DNA from: Lithodes maja
Taxonomy: Eukaryota; Arthropoda; Malacostraca; Decapoda; Lithodidae
Length of the DNA: 64,000 bases
Reading direction: 5' to 3'
Assembly (NCBI GenBank): GCA_037953745.1
Contig: JBAKBP010012363.1
Span: forward strand, 1-64,000
The translations under genes were made by a program, and so were the position numbers. The notes beneath the pieces were generated by a model. The model was not told the DNA's origin, did no database searches, and worked only from the letters and a program-made list of their open reading frames with translations. How positions within the stretch are numbered: the first letter of the stretch is position 1; the number at the start of each line of letters is the position of its first letter. Shown in pieces: positions 21,420 to 31,986 of this stretch.

Positions 21420-24245
21420 GTGTTTTATGTAAATGCTCGTAGCATACGCAATCAATTTTCAGATCTAGAGGAAATCGTGTTTACAGAACATTATGATATA
21501 ATCGGCATTACAGAATCTTGGTTAAATACGGAAGACAGAGACTTTTTAGCCGAATATACGCTTCCTGGTTATACAATGTTTGAGAAAAGTCGGATCAATA
21601 GAAATGGAGGAGGAGTTCTGTTTTGTATAAAGGAAAGTCTTAATCCCGTCTTAATGTCAAAACCTCAAATTGCGAATATAGACATATCTTACGTACTATT
21701 AAATAATAAACGAGGAACTAAAATAACACTAGCTTTATTATACAGACCCCCATCTCAATCAGTGCAAACTGACAGTGAAATTTATGAACAAATTGCAGAA
21801 ATAACTAACATACAAGATACCGTAATTCTTGGCGATTTCAACTTACCCGTGACTAAATGGGGCGATATTCTTACTTCACACTCTGGACACGACCTCTATG
21901 CTAACTTGCAAGAGAGTTCACTTTTTCAATTTGTACAATCTCCGACCCGTGGTAATAATGTGCTTGACCTTGTACTCGCAACAAAAGAAGAATTAATAGA
22001 GAATTTGAATGTTGGTGATGAATTCAGTAACAGCGACCATCGTACGATAACTTTCACTTTAAAGTTTACTAGTAACAAATCAAATAGCAGCATTGAGAAA
22101 GTCCCTAATTTCAAGAAAGCAAATTTTCATAAACTTAAATCAAAACTTAAAGAAACTGACTGGAGCTTTCTGACTAACAATAACGACATAAATACATCCT
22201 GGGAGTGTTTCACAACCACTTACCTTAAGGCAGTGCAAGACTGCATACCATCGAAAATACGGCGTCCAGGCCAAAATGATAAGCCCAAATGGTGGAATAA
22301 AGATATTTCAGACTGTCTGCTTGCTAAAAAATTTGCTAATGATAGATTAAAATCCTCACAAAATGACGAAGAACGGGTGAAATTTGTAGAGCTACGACGC
22401 AAAGCCAAAAAGTTAATTAAGCAAAGTAAAAAGACCCTGGAGTTACATGTTGCGAATCAAAGTAAAACAAACCCTGTTGCGAATCAAAGTAAAACAAACC
22501 CGAAAGAATTCTATAGTTATATCAGAAAGAAAAAAGTAGTTACTTCAACTGTTGGACCGTTAGTCGATGAAAATGGAGAATACACCAAAGACGAAGTACA
22601 AATGAGTAATGCCCTCAATACCTTCTTTGCATCAGTTTTTACAACCGAAGACCTCAGTGATATCCCTACACCATCGCCGATTCAGATTGATAATTCAGAT
22701 GTTCTAAGCAATATCACCGTTACAGAGAGAGAAGTATTGAATTGTTTAGATAAACTCAAGGTAAATAAAACGCCTGGACCTGATACAATCTCACCTAAAG
22801 TTCTAAAGGAAGCTAAGGATGAGCTCTCCAAACCACTGACATTGCTATTCAATGAATCCTTGCAGTCTGGGACTATGCCCGATCAGTGGAAGCTAGCCAA
22901 CGTAACACCGATATTCAAAAAAGGCAGCAAATCCCTACCCAGTAACTATCGTCCAATTAGCTTAACCTCAATTGTATGTAAAATGCTAGAAACGGTCATA
23001 AGAGACAGACTCGTAAATCACTTAGAGGCAAATAACTTACTTAAAGATACTCAACACGGCTTTCGTAAAAAACGTTCCTGTTTAACAAACATCTTAGACT
23101 TCTTCCACGATATCTTCAACCTCTACGATGAGAGTAAAGCTGTAGATATTATATACCTTGATTTTCAAAAGGCCTTTGACAAAGTTCCCCACAAACGATT
23201 ACTGCTAAAACTAAAAGCGCATGGAATACAAGACGGTGTGTTGAAATGGATAGAAAATTGGCTCAGCGACAGAAAGCAAAGAGTAGTCATAAACGGTAAG
23301 GCATCTAAATGGACCGATGTAAGTAGTGTGGTACCCCAGGGATCGGTACTAGGACCAATTCTCTTTCTAATTTACATCAACGACATAGATGAGGGTCTCA
23401 CCTGTACAGTCTCGAAATTTGCTGACGATACAAAAATTGCAAATAGCGTACTCTCAAAAGAACAAGTTCACGATATGCAACACAATCTAGATAAATTGTC
23501 ATGTTGGGCCCAAATTTGGCAAATGAGTTTCAATGCGGATAAATGTAAAGTACTACATATCGGATACCTAAATGAGAAAGCAAACTATTCGATGAATGGC
23601 ACTCAGCTTAAGAATGTAAACAAAGAAACCGATCTGGGAGTAACAATATCGAGTAACCTAAAACCGAGTCAACAATGTTCAGAAGTTGTTAAAAAGGCAA
23701 ACAAAATAATTGGCTTTATAGGCAGGTCATTTGAGCATAAATCCAAAGATGTTATCCTAACCCTTTACAATTCCTTAGTCCGCCCCCTTCTGGAATACTG
23801 CGTTCAATCCTGGTGCCCTTATTACCAAAAAGATATAAACAAGCTAGAACGAGTTCAACGTAGAGTTACCAAAATGATACCTAGCCTAAAGAACAAACCA
23901 TACGAAGAGCGTCTTAGAGAATTAAATCTATTTCCTTTAACCCAGCGCAGATTAAGAGGCGACTTAATTCAAGTGTTCAAAATCATCAAAGGCATCGACA
24001 ATATGAACTGTAGTAAGTACTTCACAATCGACCAATCTAATTACACGCGGGGAAACGGTTGCAAAATTATTGGTAAATCTTTTAACTCACACGAATCTAA
24101 GAATTTCTTCTTCAATCGAGTTGTCAACTTGTGGAATGGGCTTCCCCGAGACGTTATAGACTGCAGCACCGTTGATTCATTTAAACTCCGCTTAGACAAA
24201 TATCTCGCATCAAACCCGCGACTGACTGCGTTTGTAAATGAATAA
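21420..24245 (+). CDS. LINE-b ORF2: endonuclease-reverse transcriptase, 941 codons
   Basis: Endonuclease motifs: NARSIRNQ, IIGITESWL, VILGDFNLPVTKW, SDHRTITF. RT motifs: NYRPISLTSIVCK, YLDFQKAFDKVPH, VVPQGSVLGPILF and the catalytic FADD (residues about 667-670, 23418-23429). The frame is open upstream of 21420, overlapping ORF1, so the true start is uncertain; 21420 is a GTG in the middle of the conserved N-terminus. An internal 27-bp tandem duplication (VANQSKTNP twice, about 22447-22500) adds nine residues without breaking the frame. Confidence 0.9.
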   Translation: MFYVNARSIRNQFSDLEEIVFTEHYDIIGITESWLNTEDRDFLAEYTLPGYTMFEKSRINRNGGGVLFCIKESLNPVLMSKPQIANIDISYVLLNNKRGTKITLALLYRPPSQSVQTDSEIYEQIAEITNIQDTVILGDFNLPVTKWGDILTSHSGHDLYANLQESSLFQFVQSPTRGNNVLDLVLATKEELIENLNVGDEFSNSDHRTITFTLKFTSNKSNSSIEKVPNFKKANFHKLKSKLKETDWSFLTNNNDINTSWECFTTTYLKAVQDCIPSKIRRPGQNDKPKWWNKDISDCLLAKKFANDRLKSSQNDEERVKFVELRRKAKKLIKQSKKTLELHVANQSKTNPVANQSKTNPKEFYSYIRKKKVVTSTVGPLVDENGEYTKDEVQMSNALNTFFASVFTTEDLSDIPTPSPIQIDNSDVLSNITVTEREVLNCLDKLKVNKTPGPDTISPKVLKEAKDELSKPLTLLFNESLQSGTMPDQWKLANVTPIFKKGSKSLPSNYRPISLTSIVCKMLETVIRDRLVNHLEANNLLKDTQHGFRKKRSCLTNILDFFHDIFNLYDESKAVDIIYLDFQKAFDKVPHKRLLLKLKAHGIQDGVLKWIENWLSDRKQRVVINGKASKWTDVSSVVPQGSVLGPILFLIYINDIDEGLTCTVSKFADDTKIANSVLSKEQVHDMQHNLDKLSCWAQIWQMSFNADKCKVLHIGYLNEKANYSMNGTQLKNVNKETDLGVTISSNLKPSQQCSEVVKKANKIIGFIGRSFEHKSKDVILTLYNSLVRPLLEYCVQSWCPYYQKDINKLERVQRRVTKMIPSLKNKPYEERLRELNLFPLTQRRLRGDLIQVFKIIKGIDNMNCSKYFTIDQSNYTRGNGCKIIGKSFNSHESKNFFFNRVVNLWNGLPRDVIDCSTVDSFKLRLDKYLASNPRLTAFVNE

Positions 24246-24463
24246 CTTTATTGTATACCCCCCTCAGTTACTAACCCATCTGTCCCCTACTAACTTCCTA
24301 ATCCTGCCACGGACATTAGTTCTAGGGCAGTAGTTCCCTTTCCAATGTTCCCTTACCCACTCTAAACCACTGTTTGGACACTTGATCCTCAGTGTTTTGG
24401 AGGACAAGCAGCCTAGAAGGGTCACTAGACCTGTTGTTGCTTGATTTCCTTTGTACTCCTTTG

Positions 24464-24488
24464 TACACACACACACACACACACACAC
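24464..24488. repeat. Short (CA)n run
   Basis: acacacacac tract after the LINE-b 3' untranslated sequence. Confidence 0.85.
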
Positions 24489-24785
24489 CCAAGACCCCCT
24501 TTCGACATAATAATGTGTACATTTTCGGTAGAAAAAATGTTCTGGCCAGAGGCCGGTTCCTCCTAAATTACAGGCTCGCTATCGCTGACCAGGAAAAATT
24601 CAACACTTAAATAGCACGAAAGGTCTTAAAATTGACAAATGAAAAATGAAGTGAAAGATCTTAAAATCACCAAGATAATGGGGGCGAACGTCATGACATT
24701 TCAAAGCTAATGGGGTTAAACATGAGAGAGAAGGGGGTCCAGGAAAAAACGTCTCCTAAGTGAAAAAATCCCCTTAAGAGCGAGG
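24488..24785 (+). mobile_element. MITE-C copy
   Basis: cattttcggtagaaaaaatg, tctggccagaggccggttcc, caggctcgctatcgctg and ccccttaag mark the family. Confidence 0.65.
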
Positions 24786-24939
24786 ACATCGATTACACCG
24801 GGAGATTTATCGCCCTGTTTGGTGCGGTTCGTTGGACATCCCGCTCAAGGCTGCTCTGGGTAAACAGTATTATATTTAGCCAAAGGTATTATATTATGTT
24901 GGATACATTTGTTTTAAGTGTTAGTGTTTCTCTATATTT

Positions 24940-25462
24940 CACCCCTTCAGTACCATGACGCATTTTTACCTTTGATTCTGGTTAGATTTAGATGGTTTTA
25001 TGCAGTTTAAGAAGGACCTATGTTTCTAGGAGGGTTTTATTGTGATCGTATTTACCCATTTGAGTCGTACAGGGTGATTGTATACTAAAGAATATCATCT
25101 AATGGTAACCAGAATATGCTGAACCATAGACTACAGTAGATCTGGACTAGACACGAAAATGGAACTTTGCAGTAAGGGACCCAAAATCGGAGAACGAACC
25201 CCCAAGTTCGAACCTCGAAACCACGAAAATGTCACATTTTCGCGGTTTCGAGGTTCGAACTTGGGGGTTCGTTCTCCGATTGTGGGTCCCTTACTGCAAA
25301 GTTCCATTTTCGTGTCCAGTGACATTTTCGCGGTTTCGAGGTTCGAACTTGGGGGTTCGTTCTCCGATTGTGGGTCCCTTACTGCAAAGTTCCATTTTCG
25401 TGTCCAGTCCAGATCTACTGTAGTCTATGGCTGAACTATTTCGTAATGAGGGTGAAGGGGTT
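24940..25462. mobile_element. MITE-A interrupted by a foldback element
   Basis: caccccttcagtaccatgacg (left) and aatgagggtgaaggggttaatg (right) are MITE-A ends. The element is split at ctgaa by the insertion at 25124-25430. Confidence 0.65.
25124..25430. mobile_element. 307-bp foldback element with 5-bp target duplication
   Basis: Left arm 25124-25235 (ccatagactacagtagatct ...) is followed by its reverse complement twice in a row (about 25236-25319 and 25320-25430). Flanking ctgaa occurs at 25119-25123 and 25431-25435. Confidence 0.85.
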
Positions 25463-25594
25463 AATGGAAAAATATGAAGATTTTACATTACATACCACTT
25501 CCAGCTTTTTATAATTAACAATTTAAATAACTACAAAATCTTCATAATTTCTAAGAAATCATGATAGGGACAAGACAATTTACCATCAGCTGGC

Positions 25595-25780
25595 CTTCAC
25601 CATTACGTATATTTTTGGTTACCGTTAGACGATTTTCTTTAGTTTATAATCTACCTTTACGACTCAAATAACCCCTCTTAATGACATAGGTCCTTCTCAA
25701 ACTACCGTACATTAAATCGTCTAATTGTAGCCAGTATCAAAGATAAAAAGGCATTATGGTGATGAAAGACTATATTTTCA
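25595..25780. mobile_element. MITE-A copy
   Basis: gttaccgttagacgattttc and aaatcgtctaattgtagcc are the mirrored cores; the ends carry ccattacg and ggtgatgaaag. Confidence 0.55.
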
Positions 25781-26630
25781 GATGCCTTGATCCGCGAGGG
25801 GGTGGCCACAAATTAATCGGTTTCATGCTCCTCAGCCGCGATTAATTAAGCTCGTTGTATTTATATTGTATTATATCTGGCCACATGAATTTGTAATTAC
25901 TCCGTGATTGTATGTCTGGAATGAAGCATACATTGATTGACTTACAAGAATAATTTGATATAAAACCGTTCATTGACCATATAATTTAACTACTGCACAA
26001 AAAATATACCTCTAATTCAATTATACTAGTCTTAATATACCCGAAAAAACGCATCCTCGAATACTGAAAGGGTTAATGCACGATGTAGGTACTTTACTCC
26101 ATCGAGGGGAACGTAAAATGTATTATTGTGTATCTTTGCAACTTTCTGTCAATTTATATCTTTTAATATATTCATGCTTCTGTACGGTATATCTATAACC
26201 TTCTGATTATCAATAAAGAACGACTTACGTCTTCCTTTAAAATCCACAACCATATAATTACTGTGTATAGCGACGAAACATACCCAGTCATGCTGTAAAC
26301 AACACCATTGAAAACGTTTCCTTTTCCAAACCAAATCTGATTTTCTGGATATATTGTACATCATATCCCCGGGATTCAGATGATGGCACCGATGGACCAG
26401 TTACTCTTTCAAGTCAGTCAGTTAGTCAGTAGTCAGCCCTTACTTGCCACCAGGGGTAGGGAGGATCAGAAAGAGACACAAGAAAGGAAAAAGAGGTGAT
26501 GGGAGAAGAACACATATAACAGTTCGCCTCTTTCAAGAAAAACAAAGTATTCACATAACTGTATACTTCAATCTTGCTGTATATTAATATGTTTTTTCGT
26601 ATATATCTATCTTCTTTTTTCCATCAACAG

Positions 26631-26864
26631 ATTTGCCCGTAGTAACCGTCAAAGCCTGGGACGCCGACGATGATGCCGACGGGACCAACGCGCGTCTCCG
26701 CTACTCCATCGAGAAGAACGTGATCGACGAGGGTTCTGGAGAAGCCATCTTCAGCGTGGAGCCAGGGACGGGTCTGGTGCGGACGGCCCTCTGCTGCCTG
26801 GACCGTGAGACCACCCCGGAGTATACCATCCAGGTCGTGGCCTCGGACGGTGGGGGACTCAAAG
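26631..26864 (+). CDS. CadN: Neural cadherin, exon e
   Basis: Acceptor ccatcaacag; phase 1 in, phase 1 out, donor g|gtgggg (weak). Encodes most of an EC repeat: AWDADDDADGTNARLRY, SIEKNVIDEGSGEAIFSVEP, GLVRTALCCLDRETTPEY and VVASDGGGLKG. Drosophila CadN has nearly the same string here (SIEKNVIEEE, TAVCCLDRE, VVAMDGGGLKG), which is the strongest identification in the window. The paired CC before LDRE is a CadN hallmark. Confidence 0.95.
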
Positions 26865-26904
26865 GTGGGGGACCAACTTTTGATCTTGTGTGCACTGTTT
26901 GTAT

Positions 26905-26932
26905 GTCTACATATATATATATATATATATAT
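26905..26932. repeat. (TA)n microsatellite
   Basis: TA run 40 bp after exon e; the text after it (agaatagggatagagctgtgcc ... ttttcggcat) may be a Penelope-like remnant, not certain. Confidence 0.8.
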
Positions 26933-27139
26933 CAAGAGGAAGAATAGGGATAGAGCTGTGCCATATGCCATGTTTATTGAACGAATTTTCGGCATAAAAA
27001 AGGTGCCATCTTCAGGTTATACAGACTGATCCTAAACATATGCAATTTAAGTATTATGATCAAAGAAAGAAAACTGATATAATTTCATCAATTTTATCAC
27101 TTAACATTAGCTAAAAACACCTAGTGAAATAGCTCCCAA

Positions 27140-27390
27140 ATACGTTACGAGCTCACGTGTGAAAATGCTTGATGTGGGTTCGATCCCAACCGTGGCGAAT
27201 ATTTAGTGGGTGTGGTAGTACGTCCTAGCATGTATTTCATGTTCGCACCCAGTCGGGGGACACCTCGACTACGTATAGACTATTCACATACCAAAGCCAT
27301 TCCAACAGCTTCCTCTATCTACAACACCTCTTTTCTGCTATCTAAACTCTCTCAGCCGTTAATGGGTTTCGAAATGTATGACGTAAAAAA
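27140..27390 (+). mobile_element. SINE-2 copy
   Basis: B box tgggttcgatcccaacc and body ttagtgggtgtggtagtacg match the element at 18900-19230 in opposite orientation. Confidence 0.65.
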
Positions 27391-27574
27391 TAACAATAAC
27401 CCACTGGCCTCAAACCCATCGTGTAAACAATGAACATAAAAAAGCTAAAATTATTTTGTGATTGAATGATTTTAGCACACAATCGAAAAATTACAAAAGA
27501 CATCCATGTACAGTAGGAGGCCTACCTCAAAAACGTAAGCAGATTAAGGAGACCCTCACAACCAGGACAAGTCA

Positions 27575-27667
27575 ATTTATATACGATGTTCGATCACATT
27601 TGGTCAGGTACTCGATCTTTAAAATGAGAAGTGCCTGACCAATTGTGCTCGAACATCGTGTATAAAT
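27575..27667. repeat. Hairpin with about 35-bp arms
   Basis: atacgatgttcgatcacatt ... is mirrored by ... aattgtgctcgaacatcgtgt; the centre is gatctttaaaatgagaagt. Arms contain a few mismatches. Confidence 0.6.
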
Positions 27668-27892
27668 TTATATTTGACTATTACCAAGTGACGTCAAAGA
27701 ATTATTAGAGGCGGCTTTATGATTCCAGTAGCATTGTTTTAGCATACCCCGTGTCAATGGAACCCATTGTCAACTCGTGTCAACACCCCTGCATACCAAA
27801 CTTTCCTGTTAACTACATTATCAACTACCACCACCCCCACATTCCTATCTAATCAACGCCTTGATTATTTATCTACTCAACACCCTGATTTT

Positions 27893-28108
27893 TTAACCCC
27901 TTCAGCACGATGACGTATTCTTACCTTTGATTCTGGCTAAAATGAGACGATTGTATGCAGTTTAAGAAGGACCTATGTTATTCAGAGTGATTATTGAGAT
28001 TGTATTTACCCCTTTGAGGCCTAGACATAGATTATAACCTAAAGAAAATTGGCTAATAGTAACCAGAATATGATTACAAATATGTCATCATGCTGAAGGG
28101 GTTAATTA
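27893..28108. mobile_element. MITE-A copy, clean ends
   Basis: ttaaccccttcagcacgatg at the left and catcatgctgaaggggttaa at the right are near-perfect inverted termini with TTAA. It ends about 35 bp before exon f. Confidence 0.75.
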
Positions 28109-28142
28109 ACTACCACTCAATCACTATTCTGTCCTTCCCCAG

Positions 28143-28318
28143 GCACAGGCACAGTGGTGGTGAGGGTTCAGGACCAGAATGACAACTCTCCCCGGTTGAT
28201 CAGAAGACACTGGAAGCTGGAGGTGGACGAAACGACCCCGAGAGCCAGCCCCAAGGACACCAGTTTACTCGAGCTCTCAGTGGTTGACAAGGACATCACT
28301 AACGACTTCTTGTTCCGG
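28143..28318 (+). CDS. CadN: Neural cadherin, exon f
   Basis: Acceptor gtccttccccag, donor gtgagt; phase 1 in, 0 out. Joins as LKG|TGTVVVRVQDQNDNSPRL, then the next repeat's start LEVDETTPRASP and VVDKDITNDFLFR. Matches LKGTGTASIRVKDIND of Drosophila CadN. The linker reads DQNDN rather than DxNDNxPxF. Confidence 0.93.
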
Positions 28319-28469
28319 GTGAGTTGGAAGTTATGCGTAGCATCGCACTATTGTCTTCAGATGTAGCCTACTGTATAACCTTGTTCGTTTCATTGAATAG
28401 ATACTATGACGTATTGATAAGCTCTGTCATTTAATATTGTTATCATGTACTAACCGTTTATTGAAGTCT

Positions 28470-28800
28470 AAGGGGATATTTTTTTTAGCTTGCTCCTTGG
28501 ACCTCCACCAAGGTTTAAAAATACCCCTAACACCCCTCTTCGAGATTAATGTATAGATTTTTTCAGTAGAAAAATGTTCCGGCCAAAGGCCGATTCTTTC
28601 TAAATGATAGGCTTCCTATCACTCGCCAGGAAAAAAATTGACACCTACATAGCACGAAAGGTGTTAATACTGACAAACATGGAGCAAAAGTTTTTAAAAT
28701 CACCAAACAAATAGGGCAAACGTCTTAAAATCGCCAAACTAATGAGGTTAAACATGAGTGAGAAGGGAGTACAGAAAAAGAAACTTAAGTGAAATTCTCT
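28470..28800 (+). mobile_element. MITE-C copy
   Basis: aaggggatattttttttagc (left), cggccaaaggccgattc and gacacctacatagcacgaaagg (middle), atgagtgagaaggg (right). Confidence 0.65.
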
Positions 28801-28907
28801 TTCAGCTGACATTTTGTCCCATCGAATCGTAACAATTCGTTGAATTAAAGTACCATATTAAGGTCGACATAGTACACTGAACACTCAGTCAAGGATACCC
28901 CTTTAAT

Positions 28908-29044
28908 ATTCCGCGCAAAAAGGGCTTGGTTCGCGGTTTCTTTATGACCATACCCTTTCACCCACGCACTTTACACCTAGTGGGCAAAAGGATTTGGTCA
29001 TAAAGTAACCGCGAACCATACCCTTTTTGCGCGGAATATTTAAT
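28908..29044. repeat. Large hairpin with about 50-bp arms
   Basis: aatattccgcgcaaaaaggg ... ggttcgcggtttctttatga is mirrored by tcataaagtaaccgcgaacc ... ccctttttgcgcggaatatt around a roughly 40-bp loop. Probably a MITE. Confidence 0.8.
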
Positions 29045-29049
29045 AAGGG

Positions 29050-29665
29050 CGGACTGTTCAGGGACTTTTGAAGGGAACTGTACATCCAAATACTACGATC
29101 AATGTTTGTTTGTATTTAAGATAGGAAATGACTTGTGAGAGTAGAGAATTTATTAGGAGTCTGTCTGTACATTTAATTCTGACAGGTCCACCCTAATCTT
29201 AGAAAAATCACCTAAATACAGTATAACCAGTTTACAATTTATAGGAGGTCATCATATTACAGGAGTTAACCCCTTCATCTATAATCTAATTTAGGACTGA
29301 CATGGGGCAAGATGTAGGACATATTCTGTATCAGGACTCTCGAGTCTTCGGCCGGTCATATTTTACTTTCAAACCTTCATGGAATTGGAAACTTTTATTG
29401 CCAATATGTTGTGTCATGCACCTATTCCTGCTCGTTGAACCATGCAAAATTTCTTGCAAATTAGTTTTAATTAGGTTGGAATTGGTTAAAATATATAGCA
29501 TAAATTATACCAGAGAAGGAGCCAAAGCGTTTATCAATGGAAAAAAGGCTCTAAATCGGCAGACTTACACCAGAATCCATGGACACTACTCAGATATGGT
29601 GTCAAAGTCATTGGACACCCAAAAGTAGAATTGTGTTAATTAAGCAGTATGAATATATCAAAATT
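29050..29665. other. CadN intron sequence, no feature recognised
   Basis: AT-rich. An open stretch at 29302-29628 has no recognised similarity and no splice context; I do not call it a gene. Confidence 0.35.
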
Positions 29666-29669
29666 ATGC

Positions 29670-29748
29670 TACATATAAAGGGAATGGCGACAGGGTGCTT
29701 AACTGGGGCCCCAGTTAAGCACCCTGTCATCATTACCTTTATATGTAA
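29670..29748. repeat. Near-perfect palindrome
   Basis: gacagggtgcttaactgg / ccagttaagcaccctgtc around a ggcc centre, with outer arms acatataaagg / cctttatatgt. Confidence 0.85.
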
Positions 29749-29749
29749 T

Positions 29750-29995
29750 AATAATAATAATAATCGGCTGGTTACTTATATAGCGCCCGTATCTCCTCCT
29801 TCGAGGATTCACAAGCGCTTGGCTTTCTTTAGTCTACCAGAGACCATTACCCATCCCCCTTGCTCATGGGGAGATGGTAACCGCCGGCTATATCCCAGAA
29901 AAACTTTTCAATCTGAGCGGGGATTGAACGCGAGACCTTCAAGATGGGAATCAGGCACGCTATCAACTGAGCCAGCCGGACGGCTGTGTAGCATA
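29750..29995. mobile_element. SINE-3 with (ATA)n end
   Basis: Starts at an (aat)n run, then gcgcttggctttctttagtc, cccatcccccttgctc, and a tRNA-like head in reverse (gattgaacgcgagacc; tcaactgagccagc). Related text is at 9680-9850. Confidence 0.6.
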
Positions 29996-30214
29996 GACAT
30001 ATTTATTAGTCGAGGTACCCTCTATTCCATCCACCACATCTACTACGGACCTGGGATACCATGGTTATTAGTCTGTTTTCTATACATACAGCTCCCCTAC
30101 TATCATTCCCATCTTGTGTTCATGTTATCCCTAGGCCACTTGAATGACCGTGCATCGACCCAGGGATCTCATTGTTACTAGCCCAGGGCCCGTATTCACT
30201 AAGCCAACATTAAA

Positions 30215-30510
30215 GCTAAGGCAAACTTAAGAGGAGATGGGTCATTTATTGGTCCCCCTTCTTCCTCATGTTTAGCCCCATTAGTTTGGCGATTTTAAGA
30301 CCTTTTGTTCCATTTCTTTGTCAATATTAAGACTTTTTGTGTCATTTAGGTGTCGATTTTTTCCTGGCGAGCGATAGCGAGCCTGTAATTTAAGGGGAAC
30401 CGGCCTTCGACCAGGACAGTTTCCTATCATAAAATTTACAAGTTTATCTTGAAGGAGGGTCTTCATCGGGTGTTTTTATAAGCTTAATGGAGGTCTATGG
30501 AGGAAACTAT
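30215..30510 (-). mobile_element. MITE-C copy, reverse
   Basis: aggagatgggtcatttattgg, ttagccccattagtttggcg, tcctggcgagcgatagcg and ggccttcgaccagg. Confidence 0.7.
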
Positions 30511-30957
30511 AACATTGATAAAAGGATATACAATACAAGTGAGAACACATACACGCCCATCCCCCCCTAAGGTTCTAAACTCACCAATAGAAGACGGGAA
30601 ACTAAACAACATGCAGCTACCCAATTATTATGTTTTTATTTTTTTTGTTAATCATTAGTGGAAGGATAAGTAGATACGACTGAAAGTCACATATGCACCA
30701 GAATGCTAAATATATTTTTAGATATACATCTTTCATTATTTAAGTAAAGTGACATTCAGCGATTTATGATATATTACATCTGAATATGTAATGATAGGAT
30801 TTTTCGGTGTAACATACCTGTATGTACTGTACTTATCAACTCTAATAAGGGCCAGAAATGCGAGTTAAGAGGCTTTGGATATTTTCTTGAATCTAGGCCC
30901 ATCGACCTAACCATACAGCCACCCTTTCTCTACTTCCCCATCTCTGTGTATCTTTAG

Positions 30958-31104
30958 GTGGTGGCTGATAGTGGACGAGGGTGGGACCTATTCCAAGTTC
31001 GGAGTTCGGGGGCTTCGGGTCACCTGTACGCCACCCGGCCCCTGGACTATGAGAACTCGGACCACCGCAGAGGCTTCAAGTTCATGGTGCAGGTCACGGA
31101 TATG
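30958..31104 (+). CDS. CadN: Neural cadherin, exon g
   Basis: 49 codons, phase 0/0, acceptor gtatctttag, donor gtaagg. Encodes VVADSGRGWDLFQVRSSG, HLYATRPLDYENSDHRRGF, KFMVQVTDM: the middle of an EC repeat with LDYE in place of LDRE, as in Drosophila CadN (PLDYEDQ, GFRFRIQV). Confidence 0.93.
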
Positions 31105-31109
31105 GTAAG

Positions 31110-31146
31110 GCCTTTATGTGTGTGTGTGTGTGCCTGTACATATATA

Positions 31147-31186
<40 letters not shown>
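31110..31186. repeat. (TG)n and (TA)n microsatellites
   Basis: tgtgtgtgtgtgtg then a long TA run, starting a few bases after the exon g donor. Confidence 0.95.
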
Positions 31187-31189
<3 letters not shown>

Positions 31190-31308
31190 GAAGAGGGACA
31201 CCAAAGCATGATGCAAGACATTCAGTGGGTCTATTGTAATTGCTACATTTCATTCTGATTTAGCACAAGTTCTCCCGAGTTAGTTAATTGAAGGAAAACG
31301 GTCACAGT

Positions 31309-31537
31309 TAACCCTTTCAGACTCATATGACGTAGAGGTTGCCAGATTAGCAATAAGAAATAGTTCTCTCACTCTTATAATTACCTCTCCAAAATTAGTT
31401 TTCTGCCCACAGCTAACTCAAACACAACTGCAGAGGTTGAAGTAACTAAACTAAATGTTTCTAAATACCCCTGATGGTAACAAAGGCTTTAAAGTATCCC
31501 TAATAGGCTCAAAATTGCGTCATGTCGAAGAGGGTTA
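31309..31537. mobile_element. MITE-B copy
   Basis: ttaaccctttcagactcatatgacg to tcgaagagggttaa. Interior text ggtaattataagagtgaga, tctgcccacagctaact, catcaggggtatttagaaac (in reverse) defines the family. Confidence 0.7.
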
Positions 31538-31714
31538 AAGTGTACACAATTCTCTCAGGTGTTGACCTGTACCTTCTCATTAAATAAGCTTTAGATTTCG
31601 TTCCTGTATCTATTTCCCAGCCTACCTCTTCCTGTACCTTTAGCTCTACGTTTAGGCTACCTGTTGTCACTCACAGCATAAGAGAATATTTAATATATAT
31701 TTACATCTTTAAGT

Positions 31715-31975
31715 TGGCTCACCTCTATTTTTTCTCTCTCTCGGTTGTATCCATTCGGCCCCATTCAGCCTACTGTTTTAAGACGTTTTTCCCCATCCAG
31801 GTGTCGGATTTCTCCATAGAATGCTGGCTCTCTATCGCTCGCCATGAAGAAATCCACACCTGGATGGGGATAAACATCTTAAAACAGAAAGCTGAATGGG
31901 ACCAAATGGATACAAGCCAGAGAAAGAGAGAAAAGGAGAGAAAGAAAGCAGGGCACCCCTCTTAATAAAGTTCTT
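31715..31975. mobile_element. Foldback element D copy
   Basis: tgtatccattcggccccatt mirrored by aatgggaccaaatggataca; ends just before exon h (cacccctctt). Confidence 0.7.
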
Positions 31976-31986
31976 TATCCGAGTAG

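Larger units (their letters stand above)
20885..24250 (+). mobile_element. LINE-b: CR1-type retrotransposon, 5'-truncated, long ORF intact
   Basis: An SGNH-esterase ORF is followed by an overlapping, uninterrupted EN-RT ORF; that pairing is known in CR1-clade elements. The 5' end abuts the (CA)n tract, removing the beginning of the esterase (its GDS block is missing). The absence of stops over 2.8 kb implies a recent insertion. It lies in the 9.8-kb CadN intron between exons d and e. Confidence 0.85.

Noticed and set aside
29302..30181. Possible genes (108 and 200 codons)
   Set aside because: The second runs through a palindrome and SINE-3; the first has no similarity or splice sites.
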